Of a DNA stretch of 64,000 nucleotides, positions 45,181-52,951 are shown piece by piece. Numbering within the stretch: position 1 is the stretch's first letter; every line of letters begins with the position of its first letter. This DNA is from Niallia sp. XMNu-256. Its GTDB lineage: Bacteria; Bacillota; Bacilli; Bacillales; Cytobacillaceae. The notes beneath the pieces were generated by a model, which had not been told where the DNA came from, made no database searches, and saw only the letters and a program-made list of their open reading frames with translations. Location of the stretch: positions 1,280,501 to 1,344,500 of the forward strand of contig NZ_CP137636.1 in NCBI RefSeq assembly GCF_036670015.1, in the 5' to 3' direction. The position numbers and the translations under genes were made by a program.

Positions 45181-45558
45181 ATGTTACTGAAAAAGTACGT
45201 CGTTGGATTGGTTTTATTGTTTGGATTGTTAACGATTGGTTCACTAGAGGGATTCGCTCAGTCTAGTACCGAAAATCAACCTATAGAGACGGCAAAAGCG
45301 TTAGAAGTGGAGTTAAGGGATGACTCTTTTAATCCAAATACGATCACGCTTCCTAAAGGTGAATCGACAACGTTGCTGTTGAAAAACACAGGCAATAAAG
45401 AACACACTTTCACAGTAGAAAAGCTCAGAATTGATGTTGAAGTTGAGCCGAAAAGTGAAAAAACCATTACTGTGAAACCGGATCAGCCTGGTACATATGA
45501 ATTGATTTGTCGCTATCATGTCCAAGAAGGCATGGTTGGAAAAGTCATTGTCCAATAA
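45181..45558 (+). CDS. Secreted cupredoxin-domain protein
   Basis: A 125-residue exported protein. The signal peptide covers about residues 1-26 (MLLKKYVVGLVLLFGLLTIG, cleavage after GFA). A single cupredoxin domain with type 1 copper ligands follows: His in NKEHTFTVEK, Cys and His in ICRYHVQEGM and the terminal Met. It may carry electrons, conceivably to the nitrite reductase far upstream, but nothing links them directly. ATG at 45181 lies seven bases after GGAGGG. Confidence 0.87.
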   Translation: MLLKKYVVGLVLLFGLLTIGSLEGFAQSSTENQPIETAKALEVELRDDSFNPNTITLPKGESTTLLLKNTGNKEHTFTVEKLRIDVEVEPKSEKTITVKPDQPGTYELICRYHVQEGMVGKVIVQ

Positions 45559-45612
45559 TGGTCACTGAGAAACTTTTTAGACAAGAGCCGGTTCCTAAAT
45601 ATTGATAAACTG

Positions 45613-45659
45613 CTGCACCTCAATTGTTAGACATAACGGATGATTGAGGTGCAGTTTTT
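45613..45659 (+). terminator. Terminator after the cupredoxin gene
   Basis: Perfect arms CTGCACCTCAAT and ATTGAGGTGCAG, then TTTTT. Confidence 0.88.
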
Positions 45660-45849
45660 GCTTGGGAAATCCCCGCTCAATTTTGATCTTATTCAATATT
45701 CACCGTACAAGTTGATATTGTATATTTTTTTGGGTATGTTATAATGCTCGGAATCTAGCTGGAAATAATTGAATAAGAACGATTATTCTAGAGTCCAAGT
45801 TGGAAAAAAGAGTTTGATAGAGAAAATGGTCAGATAAGTTCGCTGAAAA

Positions 45850-46230
45850 ATGAAATTAAAAATTTTTAGAAGCAAATTTGTCTGTTGTGAAATTACCTCA
45901 AGCGGAACCAATACGTATGTGGGCTTTAAACTCCAATGTTTTTTCAATGACCCAAACAGAAGAGGAACTGTCTATTGTGTGTTCTTCCCAATGCTTTACC
46001 AACAAATCAATCTTTTAAAGAGGTTGAAAACAATTGGAAATGTATAAAAGTAGAGGGAATGTAGTACTTCAGCCTTACTGGAATATTAGCTTCATTAGCC
46101 AATCCATTAACCGAAAATAAAATCAGCATTTATGCTATTTCAACCTTTTAATACCGATTACTTATTGATTAAAAGCGATTCCATCAAAAAGACAAAATCA
46201 TATTAGAGAATGAAGGACATAATTTTTAAC
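45850..46230 (+). pseudogene. ACT-domain protein remnant with several frameshifts
   Basis: An ACT-domain protein of about 130 aa can be read only by changing frame at least four times. Start MKLKIFRSKF; next frame SVVKLPQAEPIRMWALNSNV and FSMTQTEEELSIVC; next frame NNWKCIKVEG, a stop, then FSLTGILASLANPLTENKIS and IYAIS; next FNTDYLLIKSDSIKKTKS; last ILENEGHNF. This matches CASTOR-like ACT proteins (WAL, SLTGILASL, STxxTDYxLVK motifs). Clearly dead. Confidence 0.85.
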
Positions 46231-46363
46231 ATTTTTAAAATTGTTTAATCCCACGATGAGATGCGTTAAACAATGAAGGATTATCGCTTTTTTGGTGAAA
46301 CTATTAAACGAAAGAGCAGATTTAATATCGTATAGTAGGAATAGAACAATAGGATGTGAATAA

Positions 46364-47164
46364 ATGTCTTACTAAAAATCGGAAGATGGGATTGATCTTT
46401 TTTATGAGTGTTATGGTGAAGGAGAGCCACTCGTTTTTATACATGGATTAGGTGCTTCTTCTGCGATGTTTGAACCGCAAGTTGAATATTTTCAAAAATT
46501 TTTCAAAGTCGTTCTAATCGATTTAAGGGGAAATGGAAAATCAGGGAAATTAGACTGCTTGCCAGAAAAGGTTTTGGATACACAAATAGAAGATATTAAA
46601 GAAGTCTTACAACGTTTGCAGATCGATCAGCCGATCTTTGTTGGGGTTTCGTATGGTGGAGTTTTAATTCAAAAGTTAGCCATCACTCATCCCGATCTTG
46701 TTAAAGCATTAGTTATATCTAATAGTTTTTGTGATACAACCGTTGATTCTTATCTAAAACGATTAGCCATGATCTTTGCTAAGCAAACGTGGATATTAAA
46801 TATGCCTTCGAAGTGGTTGGCAGAGTTAACAAAATTATCATATAAAAGATGGTCATTAGCTAGTAAAGAGATGGAACAAGTTATGCTAAAGTTGAGGAAA
46901 GATGAAGTTAAAATACAAAGGAACGCAATCAATAAAATTAACTTTAATGTGGATTTACCGCATTTAAATATTCCTACACTCTGTTTAGTAGGAGATCATA
47001 CAAAACTAGGAGTTCAAATGATGAAGCAAGTGAATCGTTTAATCCCACATTCAGAATTGCAGATCATTGAAGATTCTTTTGACCCAAGCAACCTTTGTCA
47101 GCCCAAGGTATTCAACGAAAAAGTACATACGTTTTTATGTAAAACATTCGGGTCGTCACTGTGA
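46364..47164 (+). pseudogene. Alpha/beta hydrolase with nonsense codon 4 and degraded active site
   Basis: The frame opens MSY then TAA (46373-46375), then continues KSEDGIDLFYECYGEGEPLV, FIHGLGASSAMFEPQ (oxyanion HGLG) and nucleophile elbow VGVSYGG. The acid loop is LCLVGDHTKLG. Where relatives have the catalytic His (GAGHxxNLxQP), the sequence reads EDSFDPSNLCQP, without His. Stop at codon 4 and loss of His both argue against function; an internal ATG at 46466 would start inside the barrel. The C-terminal FGSSL and stop come from repeat B copy 4. Confidence 0.8.
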
Positions 47165-47173
47165 CGATCCGAA
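47147..47173 (+). repeat. Palindromic repeat B, copy 4
   Basis: TTCGGGTCGTCAC and GTGACGATCCGAA around a T; near-perfect. It supplies the last codons and stop of the hydrolase frame. Confidence 0.8.
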
Positions 47174-47199
47174 GTTAGGTTATGAGAAAGGCAGGTTAG

Positions 47200-48492
47200 A
47201 TGATGGTACATAAAGGTCGTGGAGAGGCTCGCCAAACTGCTTTATTGCAGAGCTACATCCATTCTTCAGAAAAACAAAAAACGTTATATAGGCGTACATT
47301 ATTGGTTGTCAGCATTTCCCAAATTTTTGGCGGCGCAGGATTAGCTGCCGGCATTACAGTTGGAGCGCTTCTTGCACAGCAAATGCTTGGAACGGATGCC
47401 TATGCTGGAATTCCTACCGCTTTATTTACGCTAGGATCAGCGGCAGCCGCTTTATTGGTTGGGAGGCTATCTCAACGTTATGGACGACGGACAGGCCTTA
47501 CAGCAGGTTTTATGCTCGGTGGGCTTGGAGCGATCGGTGTCATCCTTGCAGCCATTATAAATAGTGTTTTCCTGTTATTTTCCTCCCTGCTCATTTATGG
47601 GGCTGGGACAGCAACAAATTTGCAAGCACGTTATGCAGGGACGGACTTAGCGAGTAGTAAACAACGAGCCACAGCAGTTAGTATGACGATGGTTTTTACT
47701 ACCTTTGGGGCTGTAGCAGGTCCAAACTTGGTAAATGTGATGGGAAATTTCGCTCAATCGATTGGTGTTCCATCACTAGCTGGACCTTTCATTTTAGCTG
47801 CAGCAGCTTATATCTTAGCAGGTGTTGTTCTTTTTATCATGCTTCGTCCGGATCCATTCATTATTGCTAAAATGATAGAAGAAACCAACCAAGAACCAAG
47901 GAATAAAGGAGATTTGGCAGCAACTCAGCCTGTAGAAAACAAGAAAGGTATTTTCGTTGGGGCAACCATTATGGTTCTTACGCAAATAGTCATGGTAGCG
48001 ATTATGACGATGACACCCGTTCATATGAGAAATCATGGGCATGACTTGGGGGCAGTCGGGCTTGTAATTGGTTTTCATATTGGTGCTATGTATCTGCCTT
48101 CCCTATTTACAGGGGTTCTTGTGGATAAGCTGGGTCGTACAATGATGGCGATTGCTGCTGGTACTACATTGCTCTTAGCAGGTTTAATCGCAGCCTTTGC
48201 ACCAGGAGATTCAATGGTTCTCTTAATTATTGCACTTTCCTTGCTGGGATTAGGATGGAACTTTGGGTTGATTAGTGGCACGGCACTGATTGTTGATTCA
48301 ACAGACATTTCCACACGGGCTAAAACACAGGGTGCAGTGGATGTATTGATTGCGTTGTCAGGGGCTGCTGGTGGAGTATTGTCCGGAATAGTTGTAGCAG
48401 GTTCAAGTTATTTAACCTTATCCATTGCTGGAGGGATTTTATCATTATTGCTCATTCCAGTCGTGATATGGGCTGGTAGAGTTAAAAAGTAG
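47200..48492 (+). CDS. MFS transporter
   Basis: A 430-residue permease with twelve helices, the loop motif GRLSQRYGRRTGLTAGF after TM2 and FTGVLVDKLGRTMMAIAAG in the second half. An N-terminal cytoplasmic stretch of about 35 residues (QTALLQSYIHSSEKQKTLYR) precedes TM1. Probably a drug or metabolite exporter; substrate unknown. ATGATG start after AAGGCAGGTT. It is flanked at both ends by copies of repeat B. Confidence 0.9.
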   Translation: MMVHKGRGEARQTALLQSYIHSSEKQKTLYRRTLLVVSISQIFGGAGLAAGITVGALLAQQMLGTDAYAGIPTALFTLGSAAAALLVGRLSQRYGRRTGLTAGFMLGGLGAIGVILAAIINSVFLLFSSLLIYGAGTATNLQARYAGTDLASSKQRATAVSMTMVFTTFGAVAGPNLVNVMGNFAQSIGVPSLAGPFILAAAAYILAGVVLFIMLRPDPFIIAKMIEETNQEPRNKGDLAATQPVENKKGIFVGATIMVLTQIVMVAIMTMTPVHMRNHGHDLGAVGLVIGFHIGAMYLPSLFTGVLVDKLGRTMMAIAAGTTLLLAGLIAAFAPGDSMVLLIIALSLLGLGWNFGLISGTALIVDSTDISTRAKTQGAVDVLIALSGAAGGVLSGIVVAGSSYLTLSIAGGILSLLLIPVVIWAGRVKK

Positions 48493-48502
48493 GCCACACC
48501 AA

Positions 48503-48527
48503 CGCCGTCACAGTGACGCCCCGAATA
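48503..48527 (+). repeat. Palindromic repeat B, copy 5
   Basis: CGCCGTCACAGTGACGCCCC then GAATAA, 10 bases after the MFS stop. Confidence 0.7.
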
Positions 48528-48602
48528 ATAACTGACAAGCATGCATGAATGTAAGGGTTAATAAGCAAAATAAGGTTAGATCAGAGAAGGAGGATCAGCC
48601 AG

Positions 48603-49433
48603 ATGAGTTTTCACCAACCGCAGAGAATTGCGGAAATTGCTGTTGAATCAGGGATGAGAAAAGCCCATTTACCTCTTGTGAACATGCTTGTTTTAGGTTT
48701 CTTGGGTGGTGCTTTTATTGCTTTCGGCTACCTGCTTGATATACGGGTAGTAGCTGGATTGCCGCCTGAATGGGGGACCTTAGCTAGTTTATTAGGAGCG
48801 GCTGTGTTTCCACTTGGTCTTATTTTGCTCATTATTGCAGGTGGAGAGTTGTTAACTGGAAATATGATGGCTGTATCGATTGCTTGGTTCTCCCGAAAAG
48901 TAACAACAAGACTTCTTATAAAAAATTGGTTTTGGATTACAATTAGTAATTTCCTTGGCTCTATTTTTGTCGCATATTTATTTGGGCATGTAGCTGGATT
49001 CACGGAGACCGAGCCTTATTTATCCTCAACCATTGCTTTTGCACAAGGCAAGATAAGCCCTGGCTTTTGGGGGAGTTTAATATCTGGAATAGGTTGTAAT
49101 TGGTTAGTTGGCCTAGCGGTTTGGCTCTCTTATGGAGCGGATGATATTGGCGGAAAAATCTTGGCTATATGGTTTCCTGTGATGGGCTTTGTTGCGATTG
49201 GTTTTCAACACGTCGTTGCGAATATGTTCGTAATCCCTGCTGCCATCTTTGCCGGTTATTTCGATTGGACTGATTTTATTTTAAATTTTATTGCCGTGTT
49301 TATTGGAAATGCCATTGGCGGTGCGATCTTTGTCGGAATGGTTTATTGGATTCCATATATTTGGAACACCAAATCTAAAGTTGTTGGTGAAGGTCAAGTT
49401 TTTCAATTCAAACAATTAAAAACGAAGCAATAG
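48603..49433 (+). CDS. Formate/nitrite transporter (FNT) family channel
   Basis: A 276-residue pentameric anion channel with six helices and two re-entrant loops: GGELLTGNMMAVSIAW and SGIGCNWLVGLAVWLSYGAD are the FNT signatures; GFQHVVANMFVIPAA holds the central conserved His. It exchanges formate or nitrite with the outside. Given nirK in this genome nitrite is attractive, but FNT sequences do not separate the two safely. Ribosome site GGAGGATC. Confidence 0.92.
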   Translation: MSFHQPQRIAEIAVESGMRKAHLPLVNMLVLGFLGGAFIAFGYLLDIRVVAGLPPEWGTLASLLGAAVFPLGLILLIIAGGELLTGNMMAVSIAWFSRKVTTRLLIKNWFWITISNFLGSIFVAYLFGHVAGFTETEPYLSSTIAFAQGKISPGFWGSLISGIGCNWLVGLAVWLSYGADDIGGKILAIWFPVMGFVAIGFQHVVANMFVIPAAIFAGYFDWTDFILNFIAVFIGNAIGGAIFVGMVYWIPYIWNTKSKVVGEGQVFQFKQLKTKQ

Positions 49434-49543
49434 AATAGAGAAAGTTATTAAAATGTGCTCGGCACCATGCTTGATGATCAACCCTGTCTAAATAGATTTA
49501 CTTATAGATTAAAATTAACGAAATTAAATGGAGGATCGAATAC

Positions 49544-49725
49544 ATGTGGGTGATAACGGCCTATACAGAAGGCGATATATTAAAATGTATGAATTTGAAA
49601 CAGAAGAAGAGGCAAGAGAATCATTCAATCGTATTGAAGGTTACAAGATTCTTTCTGAAATCGCCTATTACAATGACCCTTCTGTTAAGCTAAGAAAAAT
49701 TGTTTCGAATGCTGTTCGAGTATAG
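49544..49725 (+). pseudogene. Small hypothetical protein with a frameshift near codon 12
   Basis: GGAGG lies 13 bases before ATG 49544, which starts MWVITAYTEGDI. The same gene continues one frame away as KMYEFETEEEARESFNRIEG, then YKILSEIAYYND, to a stop at 49725. The joined product, about 60 aa, resembles a family of short Bacillus proteins that start MWxIT and carry KMxEFETEKEARExF. The 49528 ATG of the second frame overlaps the ribosome site and is not credible. A one-base indel near 49580 is likely. Confidence 0.7.
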
Positions 49726-49849
49726 AACAGTGGGATCAATAGTCACCCCAATCACTTCTACCTATTGTTCGCCATGCAATGATCAAATTGTATGGTTTTT
49801 TTGTGCATGTTATGATGGGTGAGAATTGGCCGAATAGTAAAATAATCAC

Positions 49850-49880
49850 CCGCGCTGTCACAGTGACGACCCTAATAAGT
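49850..49880 (+). repeat. Palindromic repeat B, copy 6
   Basis: CCGCGCTGTCACAGTGACGA then CCCTAATAAG, between two broken small genes. Confidence 0.7.
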
Positions 49881-49926
49881 GAACGTTTTAGATTACTGGT
49901 AAAATTTATTTGGAGGAGGTGCTCTT

Positions 49927-50367
49927 TTGGATGTAAAATCGTTACAGATATTTTTTGGACTTATTTATATGTCTACTATATTTGCAATCGGTTGGATTCT
50001 GTGGAAAAAGGGGATATTACGCTTTCGTATCGGGACTTATATAGGATATTCTTACTTTCATAAGCAGCGTTCTTGTCGTGCTACCTAACATTTATTTAAT
50101 GGAGTTAGACAATATCACTTTCGGCTTCAACAAGGGACTGCTGTTAAGTTAAAGTATTCAGTTAAGGTAGAGGAAGGCACGATTTCAATTCAACTGCGGA
50201 ATAAAGCAGGTGAATTATTTAGAAAATCATTTTCTGAAGACGAAGAAGGAGAGTTTGCGTTCGTTACAGAATTTAAGTGGTACTCCATCCAATTTGCTGG
50301 TAGCAAAACAAAAGGGAGTTACTACGCTGAGTTTTTAGTTGATAAAGGTTCCACGTCGTCACAGTAA
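49927..50367 (+). pseudogene. Membrane-anchored protein of unknown family, two frameshifts
   Basis: A TTG start behind GGAGGAGGT encodes MDVKSLQIFFGLIYMSTIFA and IGWILWKKGILRFRIGTYIG. One frame shift gives ISSVLVVLPNIYLMELDNIT, so two helices; another gives QQGTAVKLKYSVKVEEGTIS and a beta-rich soluble domain ending GSYYAEFLVDKG, with stop at 50365-50367 inside repeat B copy 7. The pieces join without overlap loss, so two single-base indels suffice. No family recognised. Confidence 0.7.
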
Positions 50368-50375
50368 CGTTCTCA
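50353..50375 (+). repeat. Palindromic repeat B, copy 7 (degenerate)
   Basis: ACGTCGTCACAGTAACGTTC; it supplies the last codons of the frameshifted membrane gene. Confidence 0.55.
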
Positions 50376-50466
50376 AAGAGTTGGAAGGGTCCTATTCGTT
50401 CTACCTGGCGATGATACATAACCTGGTTGTATTGAAATAAACTTTTTGGAAAGAGGGGCTTACAAG

Positions 50467-50676
50467 ATGGAAGTAATGCTAACAAGTATTTTTTCAGCTA
50501 TCATTATACTAATTACTGTCTTTTCTATGATGAAGGTATTTATTATCGCATATAAAAGGAGTGAAATTTCACTCCTTAAATGTATTGTTTTTTCAACAAC
50601 TTCCATTGTAATTGGTATAATAGTCGCCTCCATATTGCCATTTAGTTATCAAAAACTATTTAATTACCTTTACTAA
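50467..50676 (+). CDS. Small membrane protein, unknown function
   Basis: A 69-residue protein with two hydrophobic helices (about 4-26 and 40-62) separated by the basic YKRSEISLLK. ATG at 50467 follows AAAGAGGGGC. No family recognised. A terminator follows. Confidence 0.6.
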   Translation: MEVMLTSIFSAIIILITVFSMMKVFIIAYKRSEISLLKCIVFSTTSIVIGIIVASILPFSYQKLFNYLY

Positions 50677-50689
50677 AAAGCATTTTAAG

Positions 50690-50722
50690 TAGGCCTTCCT
50701 CACCGAAGGTCTTTTATTTTTT
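50690..50722 (+). terminator. Terminator after the small membrane protein gene
   Basis: AGGCCTTCCTCACCGAAGGTCT hairpin with TTTTATTTTTT. Confidence 0.75.
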
Positions 50723-50739
50723 CAGTCGCTATTACCAGT

Positions 50740-50774
50740 CGCAGTCACAGTGACGCCCCGAATTGTGACGCCTC
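50740..50774 (+). repeat. Palindromic repeat B, copy 8
   Basis: CGCAGTCACAGTGACGCCCC, then GAATTGTGACGCCTC, a partly doubled unit, just past the end of the CBO0543-like gene. Confidence 0.7.
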
Positions 50775-50778
50775 AAAC

Positions 50779-51390
50779 TTAAGGAACCAACTTTTTAAAA
50801 TGATAGACGAGGTCCTCTAAAAAGCTATGGTAATATATATCAACAAAGGATTCGAAATTTCTTGATACATGTTTTATTTTCATTGGTACTTGAAATTTTA
50901 TTGTAAAAAAAACGGTAGAATATAAAGATAAAAACAACGTAAGGAATGGCCTTTTCGTAAATAATAAACTGTATGTAAACATCATTGTATAAATTAGGCC
51001 GGTCCAATAAATATTCCAACCATGAGCATAAATGATTAACTTTTGCTTGTGTACGAAATATTCAATTATACATGAGGTTATAACCCATTTAATTGTATAA
51101 ATGATCTGTTTAATAAGTGTATGTGGAAATTTAGATAAAAATGTAAGCACCAGTAAAGGAGTAATGATGACTACATGTACAAATCGAATAAGCCCCCAAT
51201 TCATACCTATTGGTGAAAACTCCCATAGAAGGTGTCTTCTACACAAAACATAATAGAGGATATTAAATAAACTAACATAACCAATGTTTTTGTAATATTT
51301 AGGGATGTCACGCCAAGAGTTACGGCTTAATAATAAGATGCCTAGTATTAAGGTGATGTGCTTCATCCTCATTTTTTGCTTTTGATTCAT
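50779..51390 (-). CDS. CBO0543-like multi-pass membrane protein
   Basis: A 203-residue protein with five or six helices. Typical stretches are RNSWRDIPKYYKNIGYVSLF, NILYYVLCRRHLLWEF, VTSCIIEYFVHKQKLIIYAH and a C-terminal EDLVYHFKKL. This pattern fits the CBO0543 family of spore-former membrane proteins of unknown function. ATG at 51390 follows AAAGAGGTT; the longer frame to 51462 has no ribosome site. Confidence 0.75.
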   Translation of the reverse strand: MNQKQKMRMKHITLILGILLLSRNSWRDIPKYYKNIGYVSLFNILYYVLCRRHLLWEFSPIGMNWGLIRFVHVVIITPLLVLTFLSKFPHTLIKQIIYTIKWVITSCIIEYFVHKQKLIIYAHGWNIYWTGLIYTMMFTYSLLFTKRPFLTLFLSLYSTVFFTIKFQVPMKIKHVSRNFESFVDIYYHSFLEDLVYHFKKLVP

Positions 51391-51703
51391 TGTTAACCTC
51401 TTTGAATATTTATTAATCTTGATATCATTATTCCCTAATTTTTTTGAAAAAAAACTAAACAAAACTTAATGAAATAAAAAGGCTGTACCTTCTTTGTTTC
51501 TACATATACTAACGCAGTCACGGTGGTACCCTGAATAAGATCTTTTTTTTATCTTCTTTTATAAAAAAATTAAAGGAATTTTAAGTAGGATATCGAAAAG
51601 AAAATACAGAAGTAACAACATTTAAAGATTAGTCGGATTAATGAAGACTTATTTTGTGATGGATCCCATCCGAATTTAAATTTATGTAATTGAGGTGAGG
51701 CAG
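51391..51703. other. Divergent intergenic region
   Basis: About 310 AT-rich bases with a degenerate repeat B copy at 51512-51538. Promoters for both flanking genes expected; none certain. Confidence 0.4.
51512..51538 (+). repeat. Palindromic repeat B, copy 9 (degenerate)
   Basis: CGCAGTCACGGTGGTACCCTG then AATAAGA, the same flanks as copies 6 and 8 but a decayed arm. Confidence 0.5.
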
Positions 51704-52183
51704 ATGTTCAAAATCATGATTCAACTTGGTTTAAGTTTTATGGTTTTTTTAGTGTCTACGATCGTGGCATGGTATGAAGGAAGTAATCTTTTGCAAGATA
51801 CTCACGAATGGAAATCTACAGCGATTTTCTCTCAGTGGCTGAATGGAGAAGTGATCCATTCCGGTGATATTTTACTCGTTGATTTTTTTATTTATGCTGC
51901 AAAGTTTTTCCCGACATTTCCTATCCTCATGTTATTAAGCGGCACACATCTGTTGGTCTTAATCGGCTATCTTTTGTTTAGACGAAGTCAAAAAGGATAT
52001 GCTGGTTACCTCTCTTTCTTTGGAATTTTGTTTTTAGGCATAAGTGGAATTGTTGCGAACTCTCCATCACATGATTTACATACTTTTTTTAACATATTTT
52101 TCATCATTGGCATATTTTTAACGGTTGCAGCATTGGTTAGGATTTTTCGTAGCAATCGAGCAAAAGAACCGATTAATATTTAA
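51704..52183 (+). CDS. DUF4306 (YjdJ-like) membrane protein
   Basis: A 159-residue protein with four helices: N-terminal MVFLVSTIVAWYEGSNLLQD is the DUF4306 hallmark, followed by an extracytoplasmic loop and three helices. Function unknown; family restricted to Bacillaceae. ATG at 51704 follows GAGGTGAGG. Followed by the SAM riboswitch region, without a clear terminator. Confidence 0.8.
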   Translation: MFKIMIQLGLSFMVFLVSTIVAWYEGSNLLQDTHEWKSTAIFSQWLNGEVIHSGDILLVDFFIYAAKFFPTFPILMLLSGTHLLVLIGYLLFRRSQKGYAGYLSFFGILFLGISGIVANSPSHDLHTFFNIFFIIGIFLTVAALVRIFRSNRAKEPINI

Positions 52184-52333
52184 AAAAAACTAGTAGGATA
52201 GGGGGCATGCATACAATAGTACCGCAACACTACTTTCAGATACAGGTTTAACAAATAAAAGTGGCAATATTTGGAGTCTTGCAATCTGTAAAAAAGCATC
52301 AAGTCTGTTATACTAAATCTATCAACTTAATAG

Positions 52334-52476
52334 TTTATCAAGAGTGGCTGAGAGATCTGGCTCAATGACGTCACAGCAACCTGCGTAAGTAAGGTGCTCC
52401 AACCAGCAAAGCAATGGCTTTGGATGATAAAACGGTGAAAACCCCCTTTTGCTTCCACAGCAGGAGGGGGTTTTTG
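52334..52476 (+). promoter_or_regulatory. SAM-I (S-box) riboswitch with terminator
   Basis: The aptamer is closed by P1 TTTATCA (52334-52340)/TGATAAA (52425-52431) and shows S-box core elements: AGAG after P1, GGCTCAATGACGTCACAGCAACC and AAGGTGCTCCAACCAGCA (kink-turn and SAM pocket regions). A strong terminator follows, AAAACCCCC...TGC/GCA...GGGGGTTTT (52437-52476). Binding of S-adenosylmethionine should therefore switch the downstream 111-aa gene off. A TATACT -10 box lies near 52310. Confidence 0.88.
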
Positions 52477-52544
52477 CATGGGAGCTCTAGTAGTAAAATT
52501 TGCAGGAAGCCTTGATAACTCTACATCAATAGGAGAGATGAAGG

Positions 52545-52880
52545 ATGAATATAAACGGATTTGCGAGAGGTTTAATGGCAAAAAATGATAGCGAAGAGAA
52601 ATTTCTAAAACATGTAGCCAGCTTGGTTGAGAGACAGTTGAAGGAATGGGATGAACAGTATGAGGTAATGGTTATGAAGCTCACACATTATGAATTTGTG
52701 GTCAATCATAATGATCATTTTTATCATTTACAATTAACAATCCATGACATTCACAAACTTCAACAAAAAAGTCCTTATGCATTAGATCGGAAAATTTGGA
52801 AGGAGTTAGAAAAACAAGGATTGACGATAAAGCGGGATAAAGGCAATTATATTGCGGTTATGTTCGACAAGTCCCTGTGA
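52545..52880 (+). CDS. SAM-riboswitch-controlled protein of unknown function
   Basis: A 111-residue soluble, charged protein, alpha-beta in character (FLKHVASLVERQLKEWDEQY, a long helix, then FVVNHNDHFYHLQLTIHDIH, a strand pair). No signal peptide, membrane helix or cysteine, and no family I recognise. ATG at 52545 behind GAGATGAAGG. The only gene directly behind the S-box terminator, so it is probably expressed when methionine or SAM is low. The end of its frame lies in repeat C copy 3. The molybdoenzyme gene follows 71 bases later and may be cotranscribed. Confidence 0.8.
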   Translation: MNINGFARGLMAKNDSEEKFLKHVASLVERQLKEWDEQYEVMVMKLTHYEFVVNHNDHFYHLQLTIHDIHKLQQKSPYALDRKIWKELEKQGLTIKRDKGNYIAVMFDKSL

Positions 52881-52890
52881 CTTGTCAAAT
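52866..52890 (+). repeat. Short repeat C, copy 3
   Basis: GACAAGTCCCTGTGACTTGTC is a hairpin (8-bp arms). It overlaps the last codons and stop of the 111-aa gene. Confidence 0.6.
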
Positions 52891-52951
52891 ATCTAAACGG
52901 TTCTATTGATCTCATTAGACAATATTATAAATAGTGAAATGAGGTGAATAA

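Noticed and set aside
45850..46047. Intact 65-residue cysteine-rich protein
   Set aside because: Only the first residues belong to the ACT-domain remnant; the rest is out-of-frame sequence.
48603..49433. Assignment of the FNT gene as nirC (nitrite-specific)
   Set aside because: The sequence alone does not separate nitrite from formate channels and it is 45 kb from nirK.
49779..50063. 94-codon plus-strand ORF
   Set aside because: Starts without a ribosome site and passes through repeat B; the real gene there starts at TTG 49927 in another frame.
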